The notes under the pieces are model-generated. The model did no database searches. It had not been told where the DNA came from and worked only from the letters and a program-made list of their open reading frames with translations. Source: Pohlia nutans (taxonomy: Eukaryota; Streptophyta; Bryopsida; Bryales; Mniaceae). From it: DNA of 64,000 bases. Location of the stretch: the NCBI GenBank assembly GCA_022496805.1, contig CM040086.1:11658501-11722500 (forward strand), in the 5' to 3' direction. A program made the translations under genes and the position numbers. Position 1 is the first letter of the stretch. Each line of letters opens with the position of its first letter. Below are positions 22,853-34,827 of the stretch, piece after piece.

Positions 22853-23133
22853 TCTCCCCTTCGTCTCGGAAAAAGATCTTGTTTTCACTGAAATTTATGG
22901 ATTAAGTGTTGTTTTCACTTATATCCACAGATTAAACATTATTTTCATTCAAATTCATGGGTTAAGTGTTGTTTTCACTGAAATGCATGGATTAAGTGTT
23001 GTTTTCACTGAAATACATAGATCAAATGTTGTTTTCACTGAAATTCATGGATTAAGTATAATTTGGAAATCATGGTTTAATTTTGGGACAAAATTTAAGT
23101 TGATATCATGGACTTCTTGCTGGATGGAGGGAG
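22853..23133. mobile_element. Stowaway-like MITE filled by a minisatellite
   Basis: The left end, TCTCCCCTTCGTCTCGG, and the right end, complement of CTCCCTCCATCC, resemble the Stowaway terminus CTCCCTCCGTCC. TA dinucleotides lie outside both ends. Most of the interior is the 30-bp tandem repeat at 22881-23060. Confidence 0.5.
22881..23060. repeat. Tandem repeat, 6 x 30 bp
   Basis: Six exact-length 30-bp units start at 22881, 22911, 22941, 22971, 23001 and 23031. The consensus begins GTTTTCACTGAAATTCATGG. Confidence 0.9.
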
Positions 23134-24203
23134 TATGTTTTTTGAAATCACGGACAATGTGAATGAGAAATATAGGACCTCCCGTTGGCAAATTTTAGGT
23201 GGTGGTTGTCTAGTTTCTTAAAACAAAATTAAATTAAAAATAATAGTTTCTCCAGGGCTTGTCCCTTGCTTCCTTGTGATTAACCCCTAAATTTCCTTGT
23301 GTTTTGGGAGCTTGAAACCTCAAAACTGCGATTTTCTATCTCTATGTACTCCCGGGGATGTGAACCAAGTTTTTTTACTTCTTTTAGAATTCCAACCGTA
23401 AGATCTTGTACCTAAGCCTATTCATAGCTACTGTTTAAAAAATTGACCGTTGGATGTTTATCATTTGCAAGATCATAACATCCAAAGTTTGTGCAAAAGC
23501 TTTTCTGGGCATTGTTTGGGAGGCATTGTCTCCATAGTGCAAAGGGGGACTTGAAGATTGTTACTTCAAACATTTTGCTCATATTTTTTTCCATGTAGAT
23601 AACTAAGTTGGGTTCGCTCATGCAAAACTTTAGAGACTCATTACGCGTTTCAAATCTTCATGCAAATTAATTTCCGGAAGAAGGTATAAAAATGGCAATT
23701 TGGTGAAACATGCATCACATTAATTGTATTTAATTTTTGGAAAAAAAATGAACGGTGATTAGGTACCTCTATGATTTTATAAATTTTAGGCGAAATTATT
23801 TTTAAAAAATTTCAAAATCTCAAATTTTGACAAATTTCAAAAGAAAAGAATGTGAAATTACAAAAAACCTTGGAGGTTACTGTTCTTTATTTTGGAGGCT
23901 GCCCTTGTCAAGCCAAGAATATAATCAACATGGGTCACTTCAAATTCTGAGCCTAAATGTGGTGAAGAGCATGTCTCCAAAAAAAATTGAAAAAATGATT
24001 ATAATAAAAAGTTTTTTTCTGCCCCAGTTGGGCTTGAAACCAAAAATTTCAATAATTTTTTTATAAAATCCGAATTTGACTTTGTAATTTTTACCACACA
24101 CACCTTGTATATATGACCACGCCCACGCCAAATTATAGTCTAAAATTCTTAATTTAGACCTTCCATCTACGCTGCCCGAAACAACAAAAAGCCATTTTGG
24201 CTT
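23134..24203. other. Region with a TTAA-element remnant
   Basis: At 23280 TTAACCCCTAAATTTCC starts what looks like another TTAA element. No matching right end was found; it may extend to 24207. A hairpin, AAGCCATTTTGGCTT, lies just before the next element. No gene. Confidence 0.4.
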
Positions 24204-24742
24204 TTAACCCCTAAAAGCCCGAGGGGTATTGGACAAAACATAGATGTGTTATAATATGTGCCTTCCATATGTTTGATGAAGGTTGGTTCAATAGACAAAA
24301 TGTAGAGTATCATCTTTACAAATTATCCGTATGGTCAAACTTCCTAAATAATCTTTAGATCATTTTTTAATGAATTTAAAAGCATTAACCTTCGAAACTT
24401 TGTATAAATTATAATTTTCAATTTTAGAGTTCAAAATTTAGTACGATTGGTTAAAGTTGGGCTATCTATCGTAAACTTCAAAAAAGAAAGAGAAACGATG
24501 GAGGAATCATCATTACTTTCCCCAAATAGCAAATTTTGTAACACTAAGACAATGTTGAGGTGATCTACTTTGAAAAATTCTCCCGGGTGGAGTTTAACTC
24601 GGATTGCCATAATTCAAATTGGGTTGGAAAGTAGACTTGATGTAGTATTTTAAAATATTTTTTATTTTTCAATTTTTTTCCGGGCAGCCCGTTGTTTTCG
24701 GGCAGCGACCAAAAAATGGTCGCTCGGGAGCTTAGGGGTTAA
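24204..24742. mobile_element. TTAA element, family B, complete
   Basis: Bounded by TTAA at 24204-24207 and 24739-24742. The left end is CCCCTAAAAGCCCGAGG. Inside the right end are two hairpins, GCGACCATTTTTTGGTCGC (complement) and GGGCAGCCCG...CGGGCAGC. This is the best intact family B copy in the window. Confidence 0.85.
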
Positions 24743-24852
24743 GGGCCTTTAGGGGTTAATGTGTTGTTTTATTTCAGCAGATACGAGAGTCCCATTTGAT
24801 CCAAAAATAAATAAATAGATAAATATGACCTGAATAAATAGAGCTATCCTTG

Positions 24853-25399
24853 TTAACCCTTTAGCGTGTCGGCGTCTAGAATCTGGACGCTGGATGAATT
24901 TGAGCAGCTCGATTTCTGTAGGTACTGGATGTTTTTCATCCTTTTTTTTTTTTTTCATTCTTGTGCTAGTTGAATACCATTTGTACGGTATGGATCTTCC
25001 AAATAAGATAATGTGAATTTTTGAAAAATTACAAAAGTGATTAATGTCAAGTTTCGATCTTAGTTCAAAAAGAAAGACCTTAAATATGATTTTCCATAGT
25101 AAGTAGAATCAAATAATGGAAACCATACCATCTCGTAGTGCATGTCATTCTAATTTCATTACAGTATTTTTAAAAAAAATTGTGTTAATTTTGGATTTTT
25201 AATTGAATTTCAAGAGAAATCCTTGCAAAATTACTTTAAAAATATTAATAATAAATATGATGAATCCAACCGTACGGATGTTATCTACACATTGACATTT
25301 GCAACTTTGTTTTCTACATCAACTCCATTTTCGTTTTTCATCAACCATTTTATAACAAATCTTTGAAAACAGTGTTGAATCGGGACGTTAAAGGGTTAA
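24853..25399. mobile_element. TTAA element, family A, complete
   Basis: Bounded by TTAA at 24853-24856 and 25396-25399. The left end, CCCTTTAGCGTGTCG, is followed by the hairpin GCGTCTAGAATCTGGACGC. The right end is the complement of CCCTTTAACGTCCCGATTC. Confidence 0.9.
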
Positions 25400-25695
25400 A
25401 CTGCATTTTTCTTTTTTCAAAATTTCATTTTGTTGGTATGAGAAAGTTGAACATGTTGAAAGGTTTTTGAACTAAAGTATAAGGTACACGTACTAACCGA
25501 TGTTTTCAATTCCGCCTGATGTTTTCAATTCAATTGACGGTAGATATTTTTGGTTTGGAATGTACAATACCAAAACATGAGGCTGGAATTATTTAGAAAC
25601 ATTGTGGTAATAGGTTTATTGGTGTACCGTAAGTGAACTCTATTAGTGTATCACACAACAATGACAACATGTGAGTGTAAGTGCAAACTATTGTA

Positions 25696-26101
25696 CTCCC
25701 TTCGTCCCACAAAAAGCCTTTGATATTGGCTTAAATTTTGTCTCAAAATAAAATCATGATTTTTAATTGTACTCATTCACCGCTGACAATTAAGCTTCAC
25801 GTGCACTTGACTTGTGCTTCAAGACATTGCAAACAATGTTGACAACTTAATCCATGGATTTTGATCATGTTCATAATGGATTATATTCATTGATTTTGAT
25901 AATGTATACACTTTTGGACAATCAAGATACTCCTTCTATACTCATTTAATATTATGAATTTGCATCACAGTCAGCATACTCCCTCTGTAACCACAAGATT
26001 AAGCTTAATCCTTGGATCTCTTGGATTTGAGTGACAACAATGCTTTTGAATCCATCTATGGATTCTAGTGAAAACAAGGTCTTTTTGCGGGATGAAGGGA
26101 G
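25696..26101. mobile_element. Stowaway MITE
   Basis: Inverted ends CTCCCTTCGTCCCACAAAAAG and CTCCCTTCATCCCGCAAAAAG, flanked by TA at 25694-25695 and 26102-26103. This is the signature of Stowaway (Tc1/mariner) MITEs. An internal CTCCCTCTGTAACC at about 25979 could mark a second, nested end. Confidence 0.85.
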
Positions 26102-26193
26102 TAATCTTTTGAAGGGTCATACTATCAATATGTTGAGGAAATTGGAACCATGAATGCCCTACCTGCCAATTTTTGACATCTTGTAAAACAAAT

Positions 26194-26361
26194 AACATTC
26201 AATAGCCTTCATGTCCATTGCCTTTCCTTCATGCACTCTGCTCATCACCTTGAGCCTCCACCTGTTCACTTAGCTACTGATCAAGTACTTATGGGTGTGA
26301 AATATTCCACACCATCCACTATAGAGCCAAGGCAGAGACAGTCCATGCTACTGAATGTTAA
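26194..26361. mobile_element. MITE with AACATTCA(A/G)TAGC ends
   Basis: AACATTCAATAGCCTTCATG at the left and the complement of AACATTCAGTAGC at the right. Related copies lie at 43448-43576 and 48576-48753, with remnants at 42340-42476, about 57957 and 59755-59822. All share GGTGTGAAATATTCCACACC or variants. Superfamily unknown. Confidence 0.6.
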
Positions 26362-26605
26362 GCAGTGCGAGATATTTTGACAAGTTGCTCTGATCCTGAC
26401 ACTAGGGTGCCTGGTTTTTGCAGTAATCATCGAACTCTGGATGTGCAGGTGCTCTGTTAAAAGTTCTGATAGCATCTCCAATGATGCAGCTCATCTGACT
26501 CATGTCAGCCACGCAAGTCTTGTAGACTTTGTGAGCAGTAAAAATGCACTGTGGTGAGCCTGTAACTTACATTCAATCCTCTCTAACTGCATGCACACTC
26601 TGTAA

Positions 26606-27088
26606 TTGCACATTCCCTGTTATTTTATGACCGCTTTCCATGTAGAGAATGAACCTACATGTGTGATGTCATATTAACATGAAGATTAATGCATAAATAG
26701 TCATTCATGTTGACATGCAGGTGTTTTAGTTTTTCATTTTTGGTTTACAAGGTGTACCGATAATAACTCAAACTCTATCAAGAAGAGCCTGCTACACCAA
26801 ATATGTAATGCAATATAGTAGAAGTAATAGTGAAGGACCTTGAATTTTGCACATTCCCTGTTATGTTATGATTAGTTTCCATGTAGAGCATGAACCCACA
26901 TGTGTGATGTCATATCAACATGAAGGTTGATGCATAAAGAGTCATTCAGGTTGACATGCAGGTGTTCTAATCTTGCATTTGTGGTTTACAAGGTCTACCG
27001 ATAATAGCTGAAACTCTATTCAAAAGAGCCTGCTACACCAAATATATAATGCCACATGGTAAAAGTATTAGTGAAGGACCTTGAATTT
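26606..27088. repeat. Tandem duplication, 2 x ~241 bp
   Basis: Units start at 26606 and 26847 (TTGCACATTCCCTGTTAT). They are alike along their length and end in GTGAAGGACCTTGAATTTT. Confidence 0.85.
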
Positions 27089-27592
27089 TGGGCAAAAATG
27101 CTCTAGATGACATCAACCTGGCAGCACATATGCTCCTCAGATACTGGATTGTGATACTGAAGAGTGCTAATAACAAGTTCAGAGTATACAAATCTGATTG
27201 GAGAATTTCCACATCAGAGTATGTTTAAATTCCCATTCTGTAGTGGCCAATATGACTCAAGAATCAGGTTTTGTATGCCTGATTTGCTGCAAAGAATTCC
27301 TGAAAGAAGTACACACAGCATAATTGCTATGAAGATATAGGTTAACATGGAAAACTGATTTAAAAATAAAACATAGAATCACCTTCTAATTGTGGAAACT
27401 GAAGGATGCACCCTCCCCACAATCCACATCCATGCCTGTATCTCTCGTGAGGCAAAATATATTATAATATGTGTATTATATAATAAGCATATTAGCATGT
27501 GCTCATTGCGGGAAGACATGGAATGCCCAGCTCACAATTCAAAAAACATCAGCATAGATTAACTAACATAAGTTATATAATCTCATTATAAA
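27089..27592. other. Intergenic, nothing recognised
   Basis: No gene seen. Confidence 0.3.
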
Positions 27593-27691
27593 TGCAAGAG
27601 ATTGTGGAGAGGGATTGATCACATGAACATTTTCTGTAATCAATTGGAATTAGTTGGACGCTCTTGGAATCCCTCTCCACAATCTCTTGCA
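27593..27691. repeat. Perfect 24-bp inverted repeat, 51-nt loop
   Basis: The arms 27593-27616 and 27668-27691 are exactly complementary over 24 bp (left arm begins TGCAAGAGATTGTGGAGAGG). It could be a tiny MITE or a small-RNA hairpin; the sequence alone does not decide. Confidence 0.7.
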
Positions 27692-28114
27692 CATCCATTC
27701 TAGTATTGTATCTGAAAGTGGTGAAACGATTAACTTTTGTGGGAGATACGTTGACAATAAGGGATGACTATCCATTACTCATTTTAAAAACAAGGTCGAA
27801 CTTAGAGGCAGGGATCAGACTTCATCGGTTATTGCCATTACTGTGAATATTCTCATTGTAATTGTGACATTGGAACAAAATTATGAGTCACAATATGTGT
27901 TGAAATTAGTGTGAGGATTGGGGTGAAATCTTACACTAATTCTGTGACTCACAATAACGGAAATGATGGGGGTAAGTTTAGTCAATCCATGGTGGCATGA
28001 CGACAAGCATTTGAACAGGAATTATGCAAATAGAAATTCAATCAGACCCAATTACAAGAGAACTCTAAATGTTTTGGGTTACATCCCTCTGACCATGGCC
28101 ACCTCATGAATGAA
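27692..28114. other. Intergenic, nothing recognised
   Basis: No gene seen. Confidence 0.3.
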
Positions 28115-28196
28115 AAAATAAAATAAAATAAAATAAAATAAAATAATAAAATAAAAAATAAAAAAAATAAAAAATAAAAAATAAATATATATATAT
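28115..28196. repeat. Low-complexity (AAAAT)n / AT tract
   Basis: Repeated AAAAT units passing into A-rich DNA and ending in (AT)n. Confidence 0.9.
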
Positions 28197-28691
28197 GATT
28201 CAGGAAAGCGTCAAAATTTAGGATTTTCTATATTTCTTACAATGGGAAATTGTAATGAAATTGATGCAATTTCAGTCACACAACTAAAACCGAAAATCTA
28301 TATTGATCATAATTTCCAGCATCATAATCACTGAAACACACCATTTAAACAAATATGACCATGTAGAAGCAGTCTTTTCCAAAAGCACCGTCAATCTGAC
28401 ATTTGAGATAAAATTGTTGGAGATGGTCGAGTCAATAGTCACAATCACCAGGCAAGTTGTGCCATGTTCTGGGCATGTGGTGCCGCAAGGATTGCATTGC
28501 CTCCTCAGGCCGTGCAGAGCCATGAAATTGACAGCAAGCTACAAGTTGCTGAAACTGCTTTTTCCTGCACAAGACCCGACCAGCTTCCCTTGTTGCTCAA
28601 TAAGGAAGCCATGCATGCATGCGTGTGCAGACAGATACCCAACCTGTCAATGTAATTGTTTGATTAGAACTGGGTTAACATCCTTTTCGTT
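28197..28691. other. Intergenic with an unassigned ORF
   Basis: 28464-28655 is open for 63 codons and overlaps a 130-codon ORF in another frame. GC and codon use are locally higher than around it, so it may be a captured or decayed exon. No family is recognised and no splice-linked neighbour was found. Confidence 0.2.
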
Positions 28692-29069
28692 TTAACCCTT
28701 AAATGTCAAGGTAAGCCCCATGGGTTTATTTATGAGAGAATAATGAAGAAAGAAGTGGATTTTCTCAATCACATCAAGCGAGGATTGGTGCGTTGGAAAG
28801 CTACTGAAAAAGCATTTTAGATTCCAAATTAGTGCCTTATTTGGAAGATTGTGGAAACATTGGTAAGCAATCAAAGTTATCATAATGAGCTGGAGTTGAG
28901 GTTGGGGCAGTTGAGGTGGTTTTTTGAAAAGTGCCGCAGTACTACAGTGTTGGTCAGCAATGGCCAACAGAGCCCTTTTTTTTTAATTTTCTTTTTCTTT
29001 TTTTCTCTCCGAAAATTTAGTTGTCTTCCAGGCTATCCCGTCCAAGGCCTCTTGACGTTTAAGGGTTAA
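28692..29069. mobile_element. TTAA element, family J
   Basis: Bounded by TTAA at 28692-28695 and 29066-29069. The ends are CCCTTAAATGTCAAGG and (inverted) CCCTTAAACGTCAAGAGG. Confidence 0.8.
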
Positions 29070-30596
29070 GTCAATAAAATTGAAGAACCAGTGGTTAGTT
29101 ATAAGTGAGCTGGTTGATTTTCCAAAATAAGTGGTTGAATTTCAAAAATAAAGGCAAAAAATTGGACTAAATGACTAAAAATGAGTTATATTTATAATTT
29201 ATAAAAGAAATATACGGGATATATACTTAAAAACCGGTTGAATTGGTAAAATAAAGAAAATTGATTGGTTGGCTCAAAAAGTATCACAAACACTACTCGT
29301 GAGTACAAAGATGATAGTTAATACTAATCCCTCTTCAATTGGTAGATATAGATTTTTTCATTGTTTTGCAAACGGTCCTTTGATCTCCAAATTAACTTGA
29401 GAAGGTAGTTGCACTCTACGCTGTCCCTCTTTTTCAGTTACGTTTGTAGTTTATGGCCTTTTTTTGACCTTTCAAGCTCAATATATCGTTATTCAATGAA
29501 AACAAAACGATAGGACTATGAAAAGTAAGTGATATCCATACCTCATGTTCAATTTCAAAAAATAAGATGTAAGATAAAAAGAACCTTGTGCATTTGTAAT
29601 ATTTTTGATGTAGTCACAATGCTATGTTTTTGACAAATGCACTCTTTTTGTAATGCTATTTTTTAAAATTTGAACTTCAGACTTTTGTGCATATTTCACT
29701 TATTTGACTTCTTTTCGCATTTAGACATTTTAAGCATGTAAGAGAAGACTTAGATAAATTTAAAACAATTAGAGTAATCTATATAAGATATCACACATGC
29801 TCTTTAAGTTGAATTTGCAAAAAAGTTATAAAACATGCAGAATATTCATCATTGAATTTTCATTGTATTTTTTGTTTAAAAAGAGTACTTTCAAAAATTA
29901 ACATTACTTAATATAAAGCCTTTAAACCAAAAACAATGTATCTTTAGATTTCATATACGTCAATTTCACTATTTGTCTAAGAACATTAGTTCAAAATATC
30001 ACCAATATGTTTTAAATATGTTTTGAAAAAGAAAGATTTTGACAAAAATTCACATTCATTTGGTCATTGTACCCGAGAATAGCCCAAACACTTAGCAGTC
30101 ACCGACCCAGAAGCTCCAAGTTACTTTCCATCATACGTTGCATTTGCTGAATGTAGCCCTGAAAGGAATAAAATAAAGTCTAAATCTTTGACTTCTGTCA
30201 CGAATCTTTTCACCAACTTTCAAAATGACTAAACATCATGAGAACGCAGACATCATCTCATAGAATGTGACTCTTCTTTTGACCTAGAGAATTTATCATA
30301 TGAGTCACTGCCAGCAGACAAAGCCTGAAGTATGCATGCATGAATGAGGAATTTTGCATTGTCTGCAACTCCATGGAGATGAAAGCTAGAATCATATGAA
30401 CTGCATAATATTGCACAATTCTACCAGCAATATAATTCAGTTTGACTATAAATGGTGTGTTTTTATTTTATTTTATTGAAACAAATGACACACATTTCAT
30501 TGCAAAAGAATAAAAATACACATCACTAGAATTAGATGGGATCACAGCCAGTGAGAGAAAGAAACCAACTAGTTAAAGTTACCAATATTGGGCTTG
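29070..30596. other. Intergenic, about 1.5 kb, no gene
   Basis: AT-rich with no gene. A short retroposon-like tail (TTTTATTGAAACAAATGACA) lies near 30470. Confidence 0.3.
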
Positions 30597-30778
30597 CGCT
30601 ACAAGCAAAGGCGTTGTTTCTCACTCTAAAGGATCTTGTTCATTGTTGCTTTTCACTGTACACACTTAACCTACGTGACAAATCGCACTCACCAAATCCA
30701 ACCAAAAAATTGATGAGTGCAAAGTGGCGCCGTTTGACTCATAGGAATGAAAAGCTATGCCAGGTTCTCCTTATAGTG
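30597..30778. mobile_element. CACTA-type MITE, uninterrupted relative of 5298-5622
   Basis: The ends are CGCTACAAGCAAAGGCGTTG and (inverted) CACTATAAGGAGAACC. The 3-bp duplication TTG is at 30594-30596 and 30779-30781. The stretch TACACACTTAACCTACGTG runs on into ACAAATCGCACTCACC without the hAT-like insertion found at 5.4 kb. Confidence 0.8.
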
Positions 30779-30781
30779 TTG

Positions 30782-32824
30782 GAAGAGCTCCAACTAACTT
30801 TCATGTTGCCCCTAGTGGCAAACATGGCATTCCTACACTAATCATAATTAATTGAACTAGTTGATGAACTTGGTGCTCCTCCCTGAATATTGCTTCACTA
30901 ACTTAGTGGTGCGAAGCCCAGTCGTGCGCCTGTGATCATAAATGGTGTTTTTCAAAGGGCAAGATTGCATTTCCAGAATGATATAAATTTGTGTATTATT
31001 TCTATGAGTCACCAATCGTTCTCCTGTGATATCCATTGCAGAATGCATGATCTCCTGCAGGGTGAGTATGAACTCTCAAAAGACTCACGTGAATGTTTTG
31101 TGCATGATAGGAACTCCAGCTCACAGCAGAGTTTAATGCAAGCTAGCAATCAGCATCCGGTACAAACCCGGACTCTTTCAACATTTGAATTGAAAAAAGG
31201 CGAACTAGATGGAAAAAGACAAGTGAATGTGAACTCTGTCAGCTTGAGCCAGTGTGCAATACCAACTTTTTTTGTGCATGGTTGGTAATGATGAGTTCAC
31301 CAGCTGGACGTGGGCAGACGTTGACATTGTTATTGGGGTGTTAATTCAGGTGTGAAAATCCCACTTGAGGATTCAGATTCATTACCTTGTGGCTAGTCCT
31401 GCAAATTGAGTCTCTGTTTGTGGTCATAATGCAGTCACTTGAAGAAAAGAGGGACTTGTACACTGAGCATGTTCACTCAAGATGTGACCAAATTCACTTA
31501 AATGTGGTCAAATTCACTCAAAATCCCACTCTAAGTCCCTCTAGTGTGTACTCCTTCGGAGCACGACCGTTGCTTTAGGACAAGACAACCCTAGATATCA
31601 AATGCAAGACCATGCATTTTCTTTATTTCTTTTTAATCACATCGGATAAGAGTGTTTTTGAGGTGTTATATATCGGATTCTTTGACAAATTTGAACCGCT
31701 CCAGCCATGCCCTCCAATAAAATGAGGACAGAGAAGAGGTTAGTGTTTTAATCTTTTGTTTATGAATGTAGAGATCATACAACTATTGTATTCACCTCCT
31801 TATACTATCGTGAATTTTGCTTTGACATGAAATAATGTGTTCAACATCATGCTATACTCAACCCTCTCTAATTGCATATTCCTTGTGTATATTCTGAGTA
31901 TCTCTCATCTTGGGTACAACAGTTCGATTCCCGCTTTGATTGAACTTCCGAAAGTGAAGTTGTGTACACATGCATGTATAGAAGCCCATTCGCCCCCCAA
32001 GGTAAGAGCATCTTCTGCAATATAGTTAAATATATAGCCCTTACATAGGCATGTTGTAGGTTGGGGGGGGGGGGGGGGGTGTGGGCAACTACTCAATATG
32101 TGAAGGTCTTGATTGGCAGTAGGTAGAGCCCATGGGCCTCTTCATTCTAACCCTGCAATTTGCCCCCCTCCCACTCCATTTGCACCCTCTCGCATGCACT
32201 GAGTTGAGAATCTTAAAAGGGTGCTCCAAATCTAAAAAGCCTTGGTTATTTTGTGAAGCCCCTTGTTGGATTGTTTCCCTCATGCAATGATTGTTGAACA
32301 TTGAAAATGACCTCCAACTCCGGGAGTGAATAGTGCCGGAAGTAGATGCAATACCAAGGTCACAGAAGACTAATACCTGCTAGAAATTAAAACTGTACCA
32401 AAGGTTGGAGTTTTCTGCTTGGATCTACCCAGGAGAAGAGTTGTACAGTACAGTGCTGTACATAACTTAGGATTCACTTAGCTACAGTCATAATCAAAAT
32501 ATGATCAGAGGTGACAGTCCAGACGAAGTTCAGGCGTAAGTTGTCATCAAGGCAGACTGCCCAGCCTCCTCTGAAGTGATGCGCAATGGCCCATGGGAAG
32601 GTTCAAAACTTCAAATGCTCTCCATGTACTGCTCAGCTCATTAAGCTTAATTCCCCTGACAATCAACCACGTAACACAAAATTATGATGTCCACCGTCAC
32701 TTTTCAGGAGAAAGAATTTAAACATACTGAATTTAGCACAGATTTTTTCCTTTTTGGTCCTTCAAGAGAAACAGTGACCATCCATTCAGAGCAAACCACG
32801 AAACAAAGGAAACCAAGTCCCAGC
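30782..32824. other. Intergenic, about 2 kb, no gene
   Basis: No gene recognised. It includes a run of 17 G at 32063-32079. An ORF at 30932-31288 has no recognisable domain. Confidence 0.3.
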
Positions 32825-33529
32825 TTAACCCTTTACGGTATAGCCCTGCTCTGCAGAAATCTCAGCTATCTGGTGTTTTTTCTTTTAAAACTATCTCTGT
32901 TGAATTAGGGATATTATAATATTCAATTGTACAAATTAAACCATAGCTTAATCAAACAAGTGTCACTTAAACCTTGGTAAGACGGACTGTTGGATTGGAA
33001 GATCATAGTATGCCTTTGAATCATGTAATACACACTCAAAAACAAGATTTTGGAGGGTGTGTGACTTTAAAGTTAAATAGAAATTGGGTTAAATTTTCAA
33101 AAAAATAAAATGAAGCGGTTCAATAATGACCTATGTCAAACACCTCTGCGTTTCAATCTTTCATGTCAAGAATGGACTCACACATAATTACTCTGAGTTG
33201 ATACATTGATCAAGATCAGAATACATACGCTAATGGAACATGAACAAGAGAACACGATCCAAAAAATGAAATAAAATAATTTTTTTTCCAAACACAAAAA
33301 ATATCGCATACACATGTGTTGTATTTGTAAACTGTATTTGCTATATTTTGAGATATTTGTAGTATTTTAGTGTTTTGTAGATAGGTGTTTTGATAGCTTC
33401 ACAACTCCAAATGAGAATTTTATTTTTGAAGTGCGTGCATGAGATAAAGCTTCACATTTGAGCTTCAAACATTAATGCTTGGTTTGGAGTAGATCTTACG
33501 ATAGGTTGTGTGGGGCTCTAAAGAGTTAA
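32825..33529. mobile_element. TTAA element, family D, complete
   Basis: Bounded by TTAA at 32825-32828 and 33526-33529. The ends are CCCTTTACGG and (inverted) CTCTTTAGAGCCCC. It is inverted relative to 527-1233. Confidence 0.75.
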
Positions 33530-33677
33530 CATAGAATATTAAATAAACACTTATTTCAACTATGTAGAATTTAATTGAACAGTTAGCTTTAATTTGCCTA
33601 TGTGCCTCCAATATCAGCAACTACACTAACCTACTTTTTATAAATGTATCAAACTTTAACTCGATGCTTTTACTCAG

Positions 33678-33795
33678 GGCCTCTTTACACTAGTTAGAGG
33701 TGAGAAGCGTTGAGGAGAGAAATTTCTCGATTTCTAGGCCTCCCATTAGCTAAAATCTCTCTCCTCACACCTCTTGCCTCTTGTATAAAGAGGCC
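33678..33795. mobile_element. MITE, 118 bp, GGCCTCTTTA(C/T)AC ends
   Basis: Inverted ends GGCCTCTTTACAC and GGCCTCTTTATAC, flanked by the direct repeat CTCAG at 33673-33677 and 33796-33800. Superfamily unknown. Confidence 0.7.
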
Positions 33796-33808
33796 CTCAG
33801 CTGTTCAA

Positions 33809-34138
33809 TTAACCCCTAAGTGTCTTAGCCTCTAGAAACTGAATCACGAACAAATTTGAAGCCTTGTAACTTTCTCATACAACCTTGAATGATTTTCATC
33901 CAAGTCACCTTTGAAAGCCTATTAAATTCTCTACCAATTACAATAAATCTCTTGTAATGGGGAGCTGTTGATAATATTGGAGAGGCCTCCAACTACAAGT
34001 ATATCAAAATTGTTGGGTAGATTTTATGCTTGCAATGATCTTCTCATGTACACCTCATGTACATCTGAGCCATGCTAATATTTACTTTTGAGACTAGAAT
34101 CTACTTCTATTCAAAGGGTTGGTACGTTTAGGGGTTAA
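33809..34138. mobile_element. TTAA element, family E, short copy
   Basis: Bounded by TTAA at 33809-33812 and 34135-34138. The ends are CCCCTAAGTGTC and (inverted) CCCCTAAACGTACC. The subterminal hairpin is decayed (CTCTAGAAACTGAAT). Confidence 0.8.
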
Positions 34139-34827
34139 ATCTACATTTGTAACGTTGAAGGATACGTTAGAGAATACGTTGGAGATTAGTAGATTACTAG
34201 CTGAAACGAGTGTGCCTGACAATTCGAAGTGGAACTAGAGGCGCCACCGAACTCTGCCATGAAGACATTCACACCAGATTTTTATTTCATTACATATACA
34301 GTATTTCTAAGAAGCAAATGAAGAGAGAAATCAATGCGCAGCTTCAACAGTTCCTTGCACTGCACAACTCACACAGATCTGCAGTGAGGCTCTGTCATCT
34401 CTCTGACAGTCCACCATGATCCTGCTTCAGAACGTACAGCTTTCCTGTGCACCCTCATCGATCGCAGCCGGCCAGCTGCACACCCAAATGACCCAATTGA
34501 TTGCAGCCCTCATCTCTAGACTCATCGCCTCTGAAGTGGACTCTGTCGCCGGCCTCACTGATACAGACCTCAACACCCATTAACTCACTCTTGGCAGGCA
34601 GTCCACCAGTCTATTCAATACCATCAATGTCAGTCTGTAACGGATCCACTTGATCGACGGAAGCTGCACAACATTGTCAAACCTGCTCAGTCTGTTGCTC
34701 CGATTCACTTTTCTAGTGACTCTCTACCATCATAGTATACATGTACACTTTCATTCTTCGAGAACCTCCCTGACATGTTTCGGAACCGGCAGCGGAGAAC
34801 CGTCTATGCACATTTGGGTTGGTAATC
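34139..34827 (+). promoter_or_regulatory. PME2 upstream region with a 55-codon ORF
   Basis: The stretch is less AT-rich than the flanking repeats and is the likely promoter and leader of PME2. The ORF 34416-34583 (ATG to TAA, 55 aa, rich in L/A/S/T) precedes the PME2 start in the same direction and could be an upstream ORF. It has no recognisable domain, and transcript ends cannot be placed from sequence. Confidence 0.3.

Noticed and set aside
22881..23060. CRISPR-like array of 30-bp repeats
   Set aside because: Units are directly adjacent without unique spacers, in a plant nuclear context. It is a minisatellite.
28303..28695. 130-codon ORF
   Set aside because: Cysteine-rich reading without recognisable domain, overlapping another ORF in a different frame. 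Mentioned only as an unassigned ORF.
31905..31945. tRNA B-box-like GTTCGATTCCCGC
   Set aside because: No A box at the right distance and no cloverleaf could be drawn.
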